The notes under the pieces were generated by a model, which was not told the DNA's origin, made no database searches, and saw only the letters and a program-made list of their open reading frames with translations. Below, in pieces: positions 62,282-64,000 of a DNA stretch of 64,000 nucleotides. The position numbers were made by a program, and so were the translations under genes. Every line of letters begins with the position of its first letter. The stretch's first letter is position 1. Origin of the DNA: Halapricum salinum (GTDB lineage: Archaea > Halobacteriota > Halobacteria > Halobacteriales > Haloarculaceae); contig NZ_CP031310.1 in NCBI RefSeq assembly GCF_004799665.1, forward strand, positions 2,410,887-2,474,886, given 5' to 3'.

Positions 62282-63633
62282 GCGAGAGCGAGATGCAGCG
62301 GACGGGCACCGAGGCGCCGAACTACGACGACCGCTACGACGCCATCGTCGTCGGCGCGGGCCTGGCCGGCTCGTCGGCCGCGCTGACGCTCGCCCGGCAG
62401 GGCTACGATCCGCTCGTCATCGAGCGCGGCCCCTCGCCCGGGACCAAGAACGTCTTCGGTGGCGTCCTCTACACCCCGCGGATCCGCGAACTGACCGACT
62501 TCGAGGACGCGCCGAAGGAACGCTACGTCGCAAAGAAGACCTACAGCATGCTCAGCGAGGAGGGCGACGAGACCTCGATGTCCATCGCCCCGTCCTCCTG
62601 GCGCGAGGAACCGCACAACGACTCGTGGATGGTCCTGCGGCGGGACTTCGACGAGTGGTTCGCCGAGCAGGCCGTCGAGGAGGGTGCCACTCTCGTCACG
62701 GAGACGACGGTGACGGACCTCATCGAAGAAAATGAGGAGGTCGTCGGCGTCCGGACCGACCGCCCGGACGGTGAGATCCGCGCGCCGATCGTCGTGCTCG
62801 CGGAGGGCGCGAACTCCCTCGTGAGTGAAGGCGCGGGTCTCAAACAGCAGGACAGCCGCGACAACGTCGCCGTCTCGGTCAAGGAGGTCCGCAAGTACGA
62901 CCGCGATACGATCGAAGATCGCTTCCACCTCGACGGGCAGGCCGGACTCGCCGCGCACTACTTCGGCGACGGCGCGGTGGGCGACGCAGTCGGCGGCGGC
63001 TTCCTCTACACGAACAAGCGCACCGTCTCGATCGGCGTCGTCTACTCTATCGAGGACGCCGCCCACTCCGACAAGACGCCGGACGAAGTTCTGGAGGAGT
63101 TCAAACAGCACCCCGCGGTCGCGCCGCTCGTTCGGGGCGGCCGGATGCTCGAATACTCCGCTCACGCCATCCCGGAGGGCGGGCCGGACTCGATGCCTGA
63201 ACTCGTCCACGACGGCGCGGTCATCGTCGGCGACGCCGCCGGGCTCGTCCTCAACAGCGGGATCCACCTCGAAGGGACGAACATGGCCGTCGAGAGCGGC
63301 TATCACGCCGGGCAGGCTATCTCCGACGCGCTCGAGAACGGCCGGACCGACGCGGCCGCGCTGGCGAGCTACGAGACCGAACTTCGGAATTCCTACGTCG
63401 TCCAGAACCTCGATCACTACGGCTGGTTCATGGACACCGCGGCCGCCGAGCAGGAATTCCTGTTCGACGACCTCCCCCGCGCGCTCGGGCAGGCGGGCGA
63501 GGAGTACTTCAAGATGGACGACACCCCCAAGGAGGAGCACGTCTCCGAGGCGAAACAGCGAATCCTGACCGCGACCGGCGGCTGGTTCGGCGCGGCCAAG
63601 AAGGCCTGGAAGTTCCGCAAGATGCTGTCATAA
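62278..63633 (+). CDS. fixC: ETF:quinone oxidoreductase-type flavoprotein (FixC)
   Basis: Flavoprotein of 451 residues. The dinucleotide motif VVGAGLAGSSAALTLARQGY is near residue 25 and GTKNVFGGVLYTPRIRELTD follows. The C-terminal half includes GDAAGLVLNSGIHLEGTNMA, the FAD contact typical of ETF-QO/FixC. FixC passes the low-energy electrons to quinone and works beside FixX. It overlaps fixB by ATGA and ends three bases before fixX. Confidence 0.95.
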   Translation: MSESEMQRTGTEAPNYDDRYDAIVVGAGLAGSSAALTLARQGYDPLVIERGPSPGTKNVFGGVLYTPRIRELTDFEDAPKERYVAKKTYSMLSEEGDETSMSIAPSSWREEPHNDSWMVLRRDFDEWFAEQAVEEGATLVTETTVTDLIEENEEVVGVRTDRPDGEIRAPIVVLAEGANSLVSEGAGLKQQDSRDNVAVSVKEVRKYDRDTIEDRFHLDGQAGLAAHYFGDGAVGDAVGGGFLYTNKRTVSIGVVYSIEDAAHSDKTPDEVLEEFKQHPAVAPLVRGGRMLEYSAHAIPEGGPDSMPELVHDGAVIVGDAAGLVLNSGIHLEGTNMAVESGYHAGQAISDALENGRTDAAALASYETELRNSYVVQNLDHYGWFMDTAAAEQEFLFDDLPRALGQAGEEYFKMDDTPKEEHVSEAKQRILTATGGWFGAAKKAWKFRKMLS

Positions 63634-63635
63634 CC

Positions 63636-63968
63636 ATGAGCAAAGCACAAACCACTCCCAAAGTTCCGGACACGCCCGACGTCGAGAACGCATCGATCGA
63701 AGACCGCCTGTACACGGTCAAGTACAAGGACAGCGGCGAGAGCCACCTCGGGATCACCATTCCGGGGATCTGCGACGAGAAGTGTACGACCTACGAGTGT
63801 ACGAACGTCTGCCCCGCCGACGTCTGGCGGGCCGAGGAGGGCGGCGTCCCGACCATCGCCTACGAGAACTGCCTCGAATGTGGGAGCTGTCGGTTCGCCT
63901 GCCCGCACGGCAACGTCGAGTGGGAGTATCCCGAGACTGGAAATGGGGTCTCCTACAAGTACGGGTAG
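63636..63968 (+). CDS. fixX: Ferredoxin-like protein FixX
   Basis: Ferredoxin-like protein of 110 residues. The Cys motif NCLECGSCRFACPHGNVEWE near residues 78-97 provides a 4Fe-4S cluster, with ECTNVCPADVW upstream holding the remaining conserved Cys residues. It is the last gene of fixABCX and is complete in the window. The complex links oxidation of NADH to reduction of quinone and of a ferredoxin or similar acceptor (family knowledge). Only 32 bp remain after the stop. Confidence 0.94.
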   Translation: MSKAQTTPKVPDTPDVENASIEDRLYTVKYKDSGESHLGITIPGICDEKCTTYECTNVCPADVWRAEEGGVPTIAYENCLECGSCRFACPHGNVEWEYPETGNGVSYKYG

Positions 63969-64000
63969 CGCGAGATTCGGAGCGACCGCAGGGAGTGAGA

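Noticed and set aside
62197-63540. A 447-codon minus-strand open frame across fixC
   Set aside because: Shadow of fixC: fixC has full family motifs and operon context, and the antisense translation has none.

Overview
The window is a stretch of halophilic archaeal (class Halobacteria) chromosome. It is GC-rich, the predicted proteins are strongly acidic, stop-start overlaps of the ATGA/GTGA type are common, promoters show archaeal TATA elements, and the content is typical of haloarchaea: S6e, eIF5A, halocyanin, HTH-10 (bacterio-opsin activator-like) regulators, CheF, GTP cyclohydrolase III, Tat-exported proteins and archaeal type IV pilin. The genus cannot be fixed from the sequence. There is no transposase, integrase or CRISPR array; most of the window is ordinary chromosomal backbone with a few accessory islands.

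Layout. 1-3586: an ABC-2 transporter operon (ATPase cut by the window edge, permease, large duplicated surface protein). 3741-6193: small conserved genes, GTP cyclohydrolase III, a CBS/zinc-ribbon protein and a GNAT enzyme. 6220-6293: tRNA-Thr(UGU). 6532-12140: DUF5784, a zinc ribbon, a ferritin-like protein, maltose acetyltransferase, an FAD amine oxidase-type protein, threonine synthase and a methyltransferase. 12141-12632: a strongly folded non-coding element. 12633-18251: YchF GTPase, a wHTH/PemK toxin-antitoxin pair, Nif3-like protein, the agmatinase-eIF5A pair and a small SpoIIAA-like protein. 18315-24285: a giant RND/MMPL exporter, a low-GC orphan gene, membrane ferredoxin, 6-phosphogluconate dehydrogenase and a pilin. 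24432-29593: isocitrate dehydrogenase, a 0.7-kb repeat-rich gap, acyl-CoA dehydrogenase with an ACAD10-like phosphotransferase, a phosphatase and a decayed fragment of a second isocitrate dehydrogenase. 29603-32386: a Tat-exported DsbA-like protein next to membrane proteins with Cys pairs, an ArsR-type regulator with a DUF7521 protein, and a CC-motif membrane protein.

32469-42146: threonine aldolase, a membrane-anchored ArsR regulator, metallophosphoesterase, CDF transporter, and a DUF4129-DUF58-DUF7519 operon facing an HtpX-like protease. 42143-48160: stand-alone tryptophan synthase beta, an SRPBCC protein, halocyanin, prenyl synthase, cytoplasmic alpha-amylase and an inositol-phosphatase-family enzyme. 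48223-50365: a small cluster (DUF2249, free HemA dimerisation domain, 4-TM protein, HTH-10 regulator, small membrane protein) with two NarO-like palindromes, probably linked to anaerobic respiration. 50370-56445: cysteine synthase, a second HTH-10 regulator, dCTP deaminase-like protein, S6e, CheF, DUF3592, Pcm and a zinc-finger protein. 56500-60232: two divergent histidine kinases, one with a complete LOV blue-light domain motif. 60476-63968: a fixABCX electron-bifurcating operon.

The observations most worth following are: (i) identical TTCCCA-N5-TGGGAA palindromes 11 nt upstream of TATA-like elements at both the HTH-10 gene (52073) and fixA (60379); (ii) NarO-like sites at 48223 and 48906 in front of both units of the DUF2249/HemA-dimer cluster; (iii) the LOV kinase; (iv) the DsbA/Cys-pair membrane cassette; (v) four 9-bp-spaced repeats between the TATA box and start codon of the toxin-antitoxin operon; (vi) the icd relic; and (vii) the folded element at 12347-12535.
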